This document shows, one piece after another, positions 1 through 6,965 of a DNA stretch of 17,275 bases. Position 1 is the stretch's first letter; each line of letters begins with the position of its first letter. The position numbers were made by a program, and so were the translations under genes. Location: the NCBI GenBank assembly GCA_002492295.1, contig DKYC01000077.1, positions 6,704 through 23,978 on the forward strand, written 5' to 3'. The notes under the pieces were generated by a model. The model saw only the letters and a program-made list of their open reading frames with translations, did no database searches and had not been told where the DNA came from. Source of the stretch: Lachnospiraceae bacterium UBA7110. GTDB taxonomy: Bacteria; Bacillota; Clostridia; Lachnospirales; Lachnospiraceae.

Positions 1-15
1 ATGGTTTTTGCTTTC

Positions 16-237
16 TTATTTATAAAATTCTGTTTTATAGCCGTCTGTTCCTGACGGCAACCCTTTAATCCAATCAGGGGTTTTGCCCATCTGCTCGCAG
101 ATGGCACAAAGGTCTGTATCCATTGGAGTTTCAATGATTAATTTATCATGGACATGACCCACAGTAAAACGGCGGGAAAGGGTACGCATGGCATAACATA
201 AAATATCACGGCTAATTGCTTGCACGATATTCTCCAT
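16..237 (-). pseudogene. C-terminal remnant of a phage-type family A DNA polymerase
   Basis: The 73-residue product matches only the extreme C-terminus of family A (Pol I-like) DNA polymerases of the phage type. It begins exactly at the ENIVQAISRDIL helix, continues to the motif C region (GHVHDKLIIE) and ends in the usual WIKGLPSGTDGY..EFYK tail. The polymerase N-terminus, exonuclease, fingers and most of the palm are absent. The reading frame stays open upstream of the ATG but no longer encodes polymerase-like residues. No ribosome binding site precedes the ATG. Motif C normally reads HDE, whose Asp and Glu lie at the catalytic centre; here it reads HDK, so the last acidic residue is lost. 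The piece is best read as a decayed scrap of a prophage or mobile element next to the chemoreceptor gene. The family assignment is from remembered motifs; its being non-functional is a strong inference. Confidence 0.72.
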
Positions 238-290
238 AACAGATGAACAGTTATGGTGCAGTGTCTTTGTCTTAAAATATGTATAATAAT

Positions 291-1646
291 TTATGCATTC
301 GCAATTTGCAGAATCCTCTCCATATCGGTAATCAGTTCTTTCGAGTAATTTTCTGCCTCATAGTAAATCCGTTCCGCTTCCGTATAATCCCCGTTGCCGA
401 TTGCGTTCATAACGGCAGCGCCATATCTGTGGAATTTCTGATGCTTTGCGCCAAGCCCTTCCCAAATTGGAAGAACGCCCGGAATGTCCGGCGTTATGGC
501 GTAATAAAAATGTCCGAATCCACATTTGGAGGAATCCAGCTGCAACGGTGCAATCATTCTGCTGTTTACCATTTTTTTCAGATTGCCAAGCCATGAGTGG
601 TGTGAGGAAATGGCATTTTTCATGTACTGGGCAAATTCCTGTTTTTCCAAATGGAAGAATGCGTCCTTGGTCATAGTCCCCATCTGTTTTACGGTTTCGT
701 CAAGCGTTTTTTCAATATCAACGACAGGCTTTGCTGCTTCCCGCAGTTCTTCGCCGACCTGCTGCATAAAATTTGTACTGTCTTTCAGCTGGTTTTCCAT
801 TTCTGCCATGGAGCTGCTGATTTCCTCGCTGACAGCAGCGATGGAACTGATGGATTCATTAATGTTGGAGACGTAGCGCTGGCTTTCATCATTTAATTCC
901 CATACATTTTTGATACGGTCTGTCATGGATGCCAGCGAATCAATTGTCTCCGTGGAGCTTTTTACGCTTTTTTGAGAAGCGCTTTTCATATCGTTTACAA
1001 ACGACTCCATACTTTTTGTCATTTTTTGCGTTTCTTCTGCCAGCTCGCGTATTTCACCCGCTACGACAGCAAAGCCCCTTCCGGCCTCACCGGCTCTTGC
1101 GGCTTCGACAGAAGCGTTGAGCGCAAGCAGGTTTGTCTGTAAGGAAATGGAATCAATTCCTGAGATAACGGAACTGATACGGTTGATGATATTCATAAGC
1201 TCATCCATATCCTTTTGCATTTCACGGGAAACGGTTATGGTTTGGTCGGAAAGCTCTTTGATTACAGTCAGCTCACGTTGCCCTGCTTCTATTTTCTGGT
1301 ATACGTTGTCCGTCTTTTCAGAGACCTTAATAATGGTGTTTGTCAGCTCCTCATGCTGGCTGTTCGACGAGCCGGCGGATGAACCGAAAATTGTTTCGGT
1401 AGCCCTTGTTACCCTGCGTGAGATATCCATGATTTTTCCCGTCTGATGCTGCATTGTCAAATCAAGGGAGCTGATTTGCATAACCGCTTTAATGTTTTTT
1501 TCAAAGACCTGTGCAAACTGCATCCTTCCGTTTAACAGCCTGCGGTAAATTTTGTTTAATTCCGGCTCCTTTGAGTAATCTGTCTCCTTCAGCTCCGAAA
1601 CAGCTTTCATCAGTGTTGCCTTTCCCTTACCCTTTCCAATACCCAT
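291..1646 (-). CDS. Soluble methyl-accepting chemotaxis protein with C-terminal CZB zinc-binding domain
   Basis: This is a 451-residue cytoplasmic chemoreceptor. The signalling hairpin that contacts CheA and CheW is at about residues 160-205, with the tip SLQTNLLALNASVEAARAGE at 168-187 and then GRGFAVVAGEIRELAEE. Long heptad-rich helices flank it, carrying Glu/Gln-rich stretches that could be methylated. No signal peptide or membrane segment is visible, so it senses inside the cell. Residues about 340-445 form a CZB (chemoreceptor zinc-binding) domain. The expected ligands are visible: H350 in HHSW, C375 in KCGFGHFYY, H402 and H406 in KHQKFH. CZB domains in other bacteria bind zinc and have been linked to sensing of hypochlorous acid and zinc. 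The start is supported by AGAGGA 8 bases upstream and by a promoter. It is a single gene, divergent from the ABC-F gene, with no other chemotaxis gene in the window. Confidence 0.93.
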   Translation of the reverse strand: MGIGKGKGKATLMKAVSELKETDYSKEPELNKIYRRLLNGRMQFAQVFEKNIKAVMQISSLDLTMQHQTGKIMDISRRVTRATETIFGSSAGSSNSQHEELTNTIIKVSEKTDNVYQKIEAGQRELTVIKELSDQTITVSREMQKDMDELMNIINRISSVISGIDSISLQTNLLALNASVEAARAGEAGRGFAVVAGEIRELAEETQKMTKSMESFVNDMKSASQKSVKSSTETIDSLASMTDRIKNVWELNDESQRYVSNINESISSIAAVSEEISSSMAEMENQLKDSTNFMQQVGEELREAAKPVVDIEKTLDETVKQMGTMTKDAFFHLEKQEFAQYMKNAISSHHSWLGNLKKMVNSRMIAPLQLDSSKCGFGHFYYAITPDIPGVLPIWEGLGAKHQKFHRYGAAVMNAIGNGDYTEAERIYYEAENYSKELITDMERILQIANA

Positions 1647-1687
1647 TTAAATATCCTCTTATCTTTCTTTAGAATGATTGAATAATG

Positions 1688-1716
1688 TATATAGTTACAT
1701 CATACGGGATTTTCAA
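1688..1716 (-). promoter_or_regulatory. Sigma-A-type promoter for the chemoreceptor gene
   Basis: Read on the minus strand, TTGAAA (1711-1716) and TATATA (1688-1693) are separated by exactly 17 bases. They lie about 42 bases upstream of the chemoreceptor ATG. The chemoreceptor therefore appears to use the housekeeping sigma factor rather than the flagellar sigma-D pattern. Confidence 0.6.
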
Positions 1717-1764
1717 CTTTTTGCAAGTCTTTTTATAGTTTTTTCATATCAACCTTTTTTTCCC

Positions 1765-1792
1765 TTGAAAAATTCTGCTTTTTATGTATAAT
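1765..1792 (+). promoter_or_regulatory. Sigma-A promoter for the ABC-F gene
   Basis: TTGAAA (1765-1770) and a consensus TATAAT (1787-1792) are separated by 16 bases. The -10 box overlaps an in-frame ATG at 1784. Transcription therefore begins after that ATG, which rules it out as the start codon and supports the ATG at 1844. The promoter diverges from the chemoreceptor promoter, about 50 bases away. Confidence 0.72.
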
Positions 1793-1843
1793 GAAAACGA
1801 TGTGACAAAAAAACAAAAAGAAATAAATAAAGAGGATGAAATC

Positions 1844-3490
1844 ATGATTAGTGCAAACAATGTAACTTACCGTGTCGGTAAAAAGGCATTATTTGAAGAT
1901 GTCAATATAAAGTTTACGGAGGGTAACTGCTACGGTTTAATCGGGGCAAATGGAGCGGGGAAATCAACCTTTTTAAAGATTTTGTCAGGCAGGCTGGAAA
2001 CGACCAAGGGAGATATCAGCATTACGCCGGGACAACGGCTTTCGGTTTTGGAACAGGATCATTTTAAATATGACGAGTATTCCGTAATGGACGTGGTTAT
2101 CATGGGAAATGCGCGTCTCTACGAGATTATGAAGGAAAAGGACGCGATTTACGCAAAAGAAGATTTTACCGATGAGGACGGCATCCGAGCAAGCGAGCTG
2201 GAGGGGGAGTTTGCGGAGATGGACGGCTGGGAGGCGGAGTCCAACGCGGCACAGCTTTTAAACGGACTTGGCATTGACACGGAAATTCATTATGCGCTGA
2301 TGAAGGACTTAAACGGCAGCCAGAAGGTAAAGGTGCTGCTTGCAAAGGCGCTGTTTGGAAATCCGGACATTCTGCTGCTGGATGAGCCGACAAACCACCT
2401 TGATTTGGACGCGATTGCGTGGCTTGAGGAGTTTCTGATTAACTTCGAGAATACGGTTATTGTGGTGTCGCATGACCGTTATTTCCTGAACAAAGTGTGT
2501 ACGCAGATAGCGGATATTGATTACGGCAAAATCCAGCTCTATGCGGGAAATTACGACTTTTGGTATGAGTCAAGCCAGCTGCTTGTCAAGCAGATGAAGG
2601 AAGCAAATAAGAAGAAGGAAGAGAAGATTAAGGAATTACAGGAATTTATTTCAAGGTTCTCGGCAAACGCGTCAAAATCAAAGCAGGCGACGTCAAGAAA
2701 GCGTGCATTGGAGAAAATCGAGCTGGAGGACATCAGGCCTTCAAGCCGGAAATATCCGTATATTGATTTCAGACCGGACCGCGAAATCGGCAACGAGGTG
2801 CTGACCGTGGAAAACCTGTCCAAAACAATTAACGGTGTGAAGGTGCTCGATAATATTTCCTTTATTCTAGGACGTGAGGATAAGGTGGCGTTTGTGGGAG
2901 GCAATGAGCTTGCAAAGACAACGCTGTTTCAGATCCTGATGGGAGAAATGGAACCGGACGAGGGAACCTATAAGTGGGGTGTTACCACGTCGCAGGCATA
3001 TTTCCCGAAAGACCCGACAAACGAGTTTGACAATGATTACACGATTGCAGACTGGCTGATGGGATATTCCAAGGTGGATGACATCACATATGTACGCGGC
3101 TTTTTGGGACGGATGCTGTTTGCGGGCGAGGACGGCGTAAAAAAGGTGAAGGTGCTTTCCGGCGGGGAAAAGGTGCGCTGCCTGCTTAGCAAAATGATGA
3201 TTAGCGGGGCAAACTGCCTGATTTTGGATGAACCGACAAACCACCTTGACATGGAGTCGATTACGGCATTAAACAATGGGTTAATCAAGTTTCCGGGGGT
3301 GGCGGTTTTCGCCTGCCACGACCATCAGTTCGTGGAGACGACGGCAAACCGTATAATGGAGATTTTGCCGGACGGTACTTTGATTGACAAGATTACGACA
3401 TATGACGAATATCTTGCGAGCGATGAAATGGCGAGAAAGAGAACAGCCGTCTATACTGCGGAAGCAGAGGACGAGAGCGGGGAAGAATAG
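1844..3490 (+). CDS. ykpA: ABC-F family ATPase, YkpA/YbiT type
   Basis: This 548-residue protein has two ABC cassettes in tandem and no membrane segment, the ABC-F layout of ribosome-associated ATPases. The first cassette has Walker A GANGAGKST (residues 34-42) and Walker B LLLDEPTNHLD. Its signature is altered, LNGSQKVKV instead of LSGGQ. A charged linker rich in Lys and Glu (KEANKKKEEKIKELQEF) follows. The second cassette has a normal signature (LSGGEKVR) and Walker B (LILDEPTNHLD), but its Walker A is degenerate: GGNELAKTT. From memory the same deviations occur in Bacillus YkpA, so they are family traits rather than decay. ABC-F proteins act in translation; the exact role of YkpA/YbiT members is less clear, and antibiotic resistance should not be assumed. 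The ATG at 1844 has AGAGGA 8 bases upstream; a longer version from 1784 would start inside the promoter. A terminator follows. Confidence 0.93.
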   Translation: MISANNVTYRVGKKALFEDVNIKFTEGNCYGLIGANGAGKSTFLKILSGRLETTKGDISITPGQRLSVLEQDHFKYDEYSVMDVVIMGNARLYEIMKEKDAIYAKEDFTDEDGIRASELEGEFAEMDGWEAESNAAQLLNGLGIDTEIHYALMKDLNGSQKVKVLLAKALFGNPDILLLDEPTNHLDLDAIAWLEEFLINFENTVIVVSHDRYFLNKVCTQIADIDYGKIQLYAGNYDFWYESSQLLVKQMKEANKKKEEKIKELQEFISRFSANASKSKQATSRKRALEKIELEDIRPSSRKYPYIDFRPDREIGNEVLTVENLSKTINGVKVLDNISFILGREDKVAFVGGNELAKTTLFQILMGEMEPDEGTYKWGVTTSQAYFPKDPTNEFDNDYTIADWLMGYSKVDDITYVRGFLGRMLFAGEDGVKKVKVLSGGEKVRCLLSKMMISGANCLILDEPTNHLDMESITALNNGLIKFPGVAVFACHDHQFVETTANRIMEILPDGTLIDKITTYDEYLASDEMARKRTAVYTAEAEDESGEE

Positions 3491-3496
3491 GAGAAG

Positions 3497-3528
3497 AAAG
3501 GCAGATGAAACATGTACATCTGCCTTTT
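3497..3528 (+). terminator. Rho-independent terminator after the ABC-F gene
   Basis: AAAGGCAGATG (3497-3507) pairs perfectly with CATCTGCCTTT (3517-3527), giving an 11-bp stem with a 9-base loop and a T-run of only four. The short U tract suggests incomplete termination. No clear promoter precedes the next gene 47 bases on, so some readthrough is likely. Confidence 0.75.
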
Positions 3529-3574
3529 GTATACATTGCTGCAGAGTCGCAGAAAGGAAAGGAGCGCGGTTAAA

Positions 3575-5272
3575 ATGGGAATGGTTGACCTGCATGTGCA
3601 TTCCAACCGCTCGGATGGCAGTATGACGCCTAAGGAGCTTGTTGACTATGCCGTTCAAAAGGGGCTGCGGGCGATGGCGCTTACGGACCATGATACCGTA
3701 GACGGTATTGATGAAATTTTGGAATATGCGCAGGATAAGCCCGTTGAAATCATACCGGGTATCGAGTATTCCACGCAGTATCAGGAACGGGATGTGCATA
3801 TCGTAGGACTTTTTATTGATTATAAAGCTCCCGTGTTCCTTGATTATCTTGCGCGTTTTAAACAGTCACGCACGGACAGGAACCATAAGCTTTGTGAAAA
3901 TCTGCGCGGTGCGGGGATTGACATCACCTATGAGGCGCTTTGCCGCGCGTTTCCAAATTCGGTGATTACAAGAGCGCATTATGCGAAATTCCTTTTGGAT
4001 AAGGGATATGTAAAAAGCAGAAATGAAGCATTTGAGCGGTATTTGGGTGACCATACGCCATACTTTGTGCACCGTGAAAAGATTACGCCGGAAGAAGTTA
4101 TTGACGTTACAAGAAGAGCAGGAGGCATTCCGGTCCTGGCGCATCCTTTCCTTTACGGGTTTTCGAAGGAGAACCTGGAAATACTGGTAAGGCGTCTTAA
4201 GGCGGCGGGACTTATGGCAATGGAAACGCTTTACAGCACGTATACGCCGTCGGAAGAGAAAAAAATGAAGGAGCTTGCAAAAAGGTACGGGCTTTTGGAA
4301 AGCGGCGGCTCTGATTTTCATGGGGAAAATAAGCCGGGGCTTGATCTTGCGACAGGGTATGGGCGGTTGTATGTACATGAGGAGGTTTTGGATAAAATGA
4401 AAAAAGTTTTGCATAGGAAAGTGCTGTTTACGGATTTGGACGGTACGCTTCTTACGACGGAAAAAAAGGTTTCGGAAAAATTGCGCAAAAAGCTCCTTGA
4501 GATGATAAAAGCGGGACATTCGCTTGTACTTGCAAGCGGAAGACCGGTGGACAGTATTTTGGAGGTGTTAGGGGAGCTTCAGATTAAGGATGAAGTCGTC
4601 CGAATGCAGGCGCAGCATGGTTTGGAAGCGGGCGGAATTTATGCCACGGCATATAATGGGGCCGTTCTTTATGACTGCGTTGGGGACAGGGTGATGGAAA
4701 GCTATCACGTGCCGATGTGGGCGGCGCAGAAGCTGTTTGACATGGCGAAGGAGTGGGAACTCCATATTCAGACATACACGGATACGCATGTCGTGAGTAT
4801 TGCAGACGATGACGCAATCAGGTATTATACGCAGTTTATCCATATGCCCTATGTGGTCGGCGAAAATCTTTTGGCGGAGCTTTCGCATGAACCGTTTAAG
4901 GTGCTTACCATTGATTTAGAGAACAGACACAAGCTGGAACAGTTTCGCGCACAGGTCGAAAGCTCCTTGCTTGGGCAGGAGCTTGCGTGTGCATTCTCAA
5001 ATGATTATTATTTGGAATTTTATAATAAGAAGGCGGGGAAGGGAAATGCGCTGGTGAACATGTGCAGGGCGTTAAACATTCCTGAAAAAAACGCGGTTGC
5101 GGTGGGGGATGAGGAAAATGACATTTCCATGATACAGGAGGCAGGCGTGGGCGTTGCAATGGCAAACGCGAGTCCTTATCTGAAAAAATATGCGGATTAT
5201 ATCACGGAAAATGACAATAATAAAGATGGGATAGCAGAAGTAATCGACCGGTTTATTTTGACGGATAGATGA
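3575..5272 (+). CDS. PHP-domain phosphoesterase fused to a Cof-type HAD phosphatase
   Basis: The 565-residue product joins two hydrolases usually encoded separately. Residues 1-about 272 are a PHP domain of the YciV/TrpH type, with metal-binding motifs DLHVHS (H7, H9), LTDHD (38-40), E64 in PGIEY, H135, H190 in LAHP and SDFH (247-249). Relatives hydrolyse 3',5'-bisphosphonucleotides or short RNAs. Residues about 282-565 are a HAD hydrolase of the Cof/IIB group: DLDGT (nucleophile D287, acid/base D289), S321 in ASGRP, K489 and GDEEND (511-516), with a large cap in between. Both active sites look intact. The start at 3575 has AAAGGAG about 11 bases upstream; an upstream in-frame ATG at 3512 lies in the preceding terminator loop. 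Within the gene, GGAGG at 4381-4385 precedes an in-frame ATG at 4397 (M275), exactly at the domain junction, so the HAD half may also be made alone. The substrates of both domains are unknown. Confidence 0.9.
   Translation: MGMVDLHVHSNRSDGSMTPKELVDYAVQKGLRAMALTDHDTVDGIDEILEYAQDKPVEIIPGIEYSTQYQERDVHIVGLFIDYKAPVFLDYLARFKQSRTDRNHKLCENLRGAGIDITYEALCRAFPNSVITRAHYAKFLLDKGYVKSRNEAFERYLGDHTPYFVHREKITPEEVIDVTRRAGGIPVLAHPFLYGFSKENLEILVRRLKAAGLMAMETLYSTYTPSEEKKMKELAKRYGLLESGGSDFHGENKPGLDLATGYGRLYVHEEVLDKMKKVLHRKVLFTDLDGTLLTTEKKVSEKLRKKLLEMIKAGHSLVLASGRPVDSILEVLGELQIKDEVVRMQAQHGLEAGGIYATAYNGAVLYDCVGDRVMESYHVPMWAAQKLFDMAKEWELHIQTYTDTHVVSIADDDAIRYYTQFIHMPYVVGENLLAELSHEPFKVLTIDLENRHKLEQFRAQVESSLLGQELACAFSNDYYLEFYNKKAGKGNALVNMCRALNIPEKNAVAVGDEENDISMIQEAGVGVAMANASPYLKKYADYITENDNNKDGIAEVIDRFILTDR
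4381..4399 (+). promoter_or_regulatory. Possible internal ribosome binding site and start for the HAD half
   Basis: GGAGG (4381-4385) stands 11 bases before an in-frame ATG (4397-4399), 8 codons before the HAD domain proper begins. This may be a fossil of a once separate gene start or a working internal start. The spacing is a little longer than ideal. Confidence 0.4.
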
Positions 5273-5293
5273 AAAAAACATAAAGGCATCAGG

Positions 5294-5322
5294 TAGACAA
5301 TTTTTGGCGAAAACAGTATACT
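5294..5322 (+). promoter_or_regulatory. Sigma-A-type promoter for the GGDEF-like gene
   Basis: TAGACA (5294-5299, five of six consensus -35 bases) and TATACT (5317-5322) are separated by 17 bases. The predicted transcript begins near 5329 and carries a dyad before the ribosome binding site. Confidence 0.6.
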
Positions 5323-5348
5323 TGAACTGACAGGTATAAAAGAGTAGG

Positions 5349-5368
5349 CTGATACCGCGTTGTATCAG
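5349..5368 (+). repeat. Inverted repeat in the leader of the GGDEF-like gene
   Basis: CTGATAC (5349-5355) and GTATCAG (5362-5368) form a perfect 7-bp stem with a 6-base loop, ending 4 bases before the GGAGGG ribosome binding site. It lies downstream of the predicted start of transcription. It could be an mRNA hairpin or a 20-bp operator. It lacks a T-run, so it is not a terminator. Confidence 0.5.
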
Positions 5369-5383
5369 GAATGGAGGGCTGTA

Positions 5384-6331
5384 ATGAACAATAAGAAGAT
5401 GGCATTTGCACAGAGGGTAAACCAAAACAGTAAAAATTATTTTCCGAAGGATTTGTTTGACTTGGAGGCAGCAGGAGCGGTTCTTTCATGTATGCATACG
5501 ACGTTTGGCGTCGATGCGCTTATGACGGACAGACATGGCGCGATTATCATGTCGTACGGGGATTTTGAGGGCTTTGTGCCTGACGTGAAAAATAAGCCTG
5601 GAACAAAAATCAGAGTCATGGGGCGCACGGTCTGCCATATTTATGCGAAGTATCATCATGTGGCAGAAGAGAAAATGAAAGAAGCAAAAGCCCTGCTTGA
5701 CGCATATATAAAAACGCTGGAGGGATTTAGTGAAAAATCTTATTTGGCAAGTGAGCAGGCGGTGTACATAGATGAGCTGGAGCAGCAGGTGGAAAAGGAT
5801 GCATATCAGGTAAAGTATTCGGAGCAGAACGACCCGCTGACAGGTGTGCTGAACAGAAATTATTTTATGAGCCACATGCGGCAGCTTGCGGAACGTGAGG
5901 TGGTTCCGACAGCGGTAATCTGTGTCAATATCAACGATTGGAAGTTTTTTGACAGCAGCTTTGGCGAGGAGGAGAGCGACCGGCTGGTGCTCACGGTAGC
6001 CAATATCCTTAGAAATAAGGCGCAGGAGGCAGGATTTGATAATGCAGTCATTGGCAGGATTGAGGGTGATGTATTCCATGTGCTTTTGCCATTGGCGGAG
6101 GAGGACGAGGCAAAGCGCTATTGCGACAGCATACAGGAGGCGTGTGATGCCTTTGAGGACGAAAAGCTTGTGCCAAGTATTGCGGTAGGCTGCGTGATGC
6201 ATATTAATGTAGAGGAGAGCTACCGGGATGTACTTTCCGATGCGGAATACGCCATGCTCGAAAACAAATTTGAGATAAAAAATGCGCCTGGATACAGGGA
6301 AAGAATTGAGAAAGGTATTAAGAAAAAATAA
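5384..6331 (+). CDS. Sensor protein with degenerate GGDEF domain, probably catalytically inactive
   Basis: The 315-residue protein has a soluble N-terminal region (about 20-120) that I cannot assign firmly; a small-ligand sensor fold is possible. A short coiled coil (about 121-145) leads into a GGDEF-like domain (about 148-312). The domain entry DPLTGVLNRNYF (150-161) is canonical. The metal-binding stretch, usually DIDxFKxxND, is NINDWKFFD (183-190 region), and the signature loop, usually GGDEF, is EGDVF (227-231). The inhibitory RxxD site is also missing. Diguanylate cyclase activity is therefore unlikely, and the protein may act by binding a nucleotide or a partner. No membrane segment is visible. 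The ATG at 5384 has GGAGGG 6 bases upstream; a TTG at 5360 would start inside the leader dyad and is unlikely. The gene has its own promoter, and no clear terminator follows in the A-rich stretch 6332-6436. Confidence 0.82.
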   Translation: MNNKKMAFAQRVNQNSKNYFPKDLFDLEAAGAVLSCMHTTFGVDALMTDRHGAIIMSYGDFEGFVPDVKNKPGTKIRVMGRTVCHIYAKYHHVAEEKMKEAKALLDAYIKTLEGFSEKSYLASEQAVYIDELEQQVEKDAYQVKYSEQNDPLTGVLNRNYFMSHMRQLAEREVVPTAVICVNINDWKFFDSSFGEEESDRLVLTVANILRNKAQEAGFDNAVIGRIEGDVFHVLLPLAEEDEAKRYCDSIQEACDAFEDEKLVPSIAVGCVMHINVEESYRDVLSDAEYAMLENKFEIKNAPGYRERIEKGIKKK

Positions 6332-6436
6332 AAGTATAAAATAATTATTAAGTAAACTGAATTATAAAAAAATGAGAAATAACGAGTAAAAATAAGAAAA
6401 CATGAGATAATGGAAGAAAATGGCATTTAAATGCGC

Positions 6437-6465
6437 TTGCACAACTTTCTGTAAGAAATTATGAT
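6437..6465 (+). promoter_or_regulatory. Sigma-A promoter of the groESL operon
   Basis: TTGCAC (6437-6442) and TATGAT (6460-6465) are separated by exactly 17 bases. The predicted transcript begins at about 6472, directly before the CIRCE element, which is the standard arrangement for HrcA-controlled chaperone operons. Confidence 0.8.
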
Positions 6466-6473
6466 ATGTTTTG

Positions 6474-6500
6474 TTAGCACTCGATAGCAAAGAGTGCTGA
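6474..6500 (+). promoter_or_regulatory. CIRCE operator (HrcA binding site)
   Basis: TTAGCACTC (6474-6482), nine bases, then GAGTGCTGA (6492-6500). This is the CIRCE inverted repeat with one mismatch from the consensus right arm GAGTGCTAA. HrcA binds this site and represses groESL until unfolded protein titrates GroEL away from HrcA. No hrcA gene is in the window. Confidence 0.95.
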
Positions 6501-6552
6501 TTGCAAAAATGGAAAAAAATGTTTATAAATTATTTTTAAGGAGGCATTTAAC

Positions 6553-6837
6553 ATGAAGTTAGTACCATTAGGAGACAGAGTTGTATTAAAGCAGTTAATC
6601 GCTGAGGAGACCACAAAGTCAGGTATCGTTTTACCGGGGCAGAGCAAAGAGAAACCGCAGCAGGCAGAGGTTATTGCAGTAGGACCGGGCGGCGTTGTGG
6701 ACGGCAAGGAAGTCAAAATGGAAGTAAAGGCTGGCGACAACGTCATTTACTCGAAGTATTCCGGAACGGAAGTCAAGATTGATGACGAGGAGTACATTAT
6801 TGTAAAGCAGAATGATATTTTAGCGGTCATTCAGTAA
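6553..6837 (+). CDS. groES: Co-chaperonin GroES (Cpn10)
   Basis: The 94-residue protein has the normal length and the whole GroES pattern: PLGDRVVLK near the start, the mobile loop at about 17-33 containing SGIVLPGQS that docks on GroEL, VGPGG, AGDNVIYSKYSGTEVK, and the ending EEYIIVKQNDILAVIQ. It forms the heptameric lid of the GroEL chamber in the cytoplasm. AAGGAGG (6538-6544) sits 8 bases before the ATG. It is the first gene of the CIRCE-controlled operon; groEL follows after 128 bases that hold a hairpin. Confidence 0.98.
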   Translation: MKLVPLGDRVVLKQLIAEETTKSGIVLPGQSKEKPQQAEVIAVGPGGVVDGKEVKMEVKAGDNVIYSKYSGTEVKIDDEEYIIVKQNDILAVIQ

Positions 6838-6843
6838 TCAGAC

Positions 6844-6883
6844 AACGAAGGAAATCACACACGGATTAAGGTTTTCTTTCGTT
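6844..6883 (+). repeat. Inverted repeat between groES and groEL
   Basis: AACGAAGGAAA (6844-6854) can pair with TTTCTTTCGTT (6873-6883) in an 11-bp stem with one G-U pair and an 18-base loop. No T-run follows, so it is not a classical terminator. It may be a partial attenuator, or a processing or stability element that sets the GroES:GroEL ratio; this function is inferred. Confidence 0.5.
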
Positions 6884-6965
6884 TAAGAGAACGCATAAGA
6901 CGGCGTTCCCGGCATGAAATATTAAAGTAGATTTTATATTATTTAGATTTGGAGGATATGCAATC

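Noticed and set aside
2890..2950. Degenerate second Walker A motif of the ABC-F protein as a sign of gene decay
   Set aside because: As I recall, Bacillus YkpA shows the same kind of change at this site, and the rest of the cassette is intact, so it is a family trait.
5486..6202. 238-codon antisense open frame opposite the GGDEF-like gene
   Set aside because: The composition is rich in His, Leu, Arg and Cys without domain motifs, and the + strand gene has clear GGDEF-like landmarks, a promoter and a ribosome binding site.
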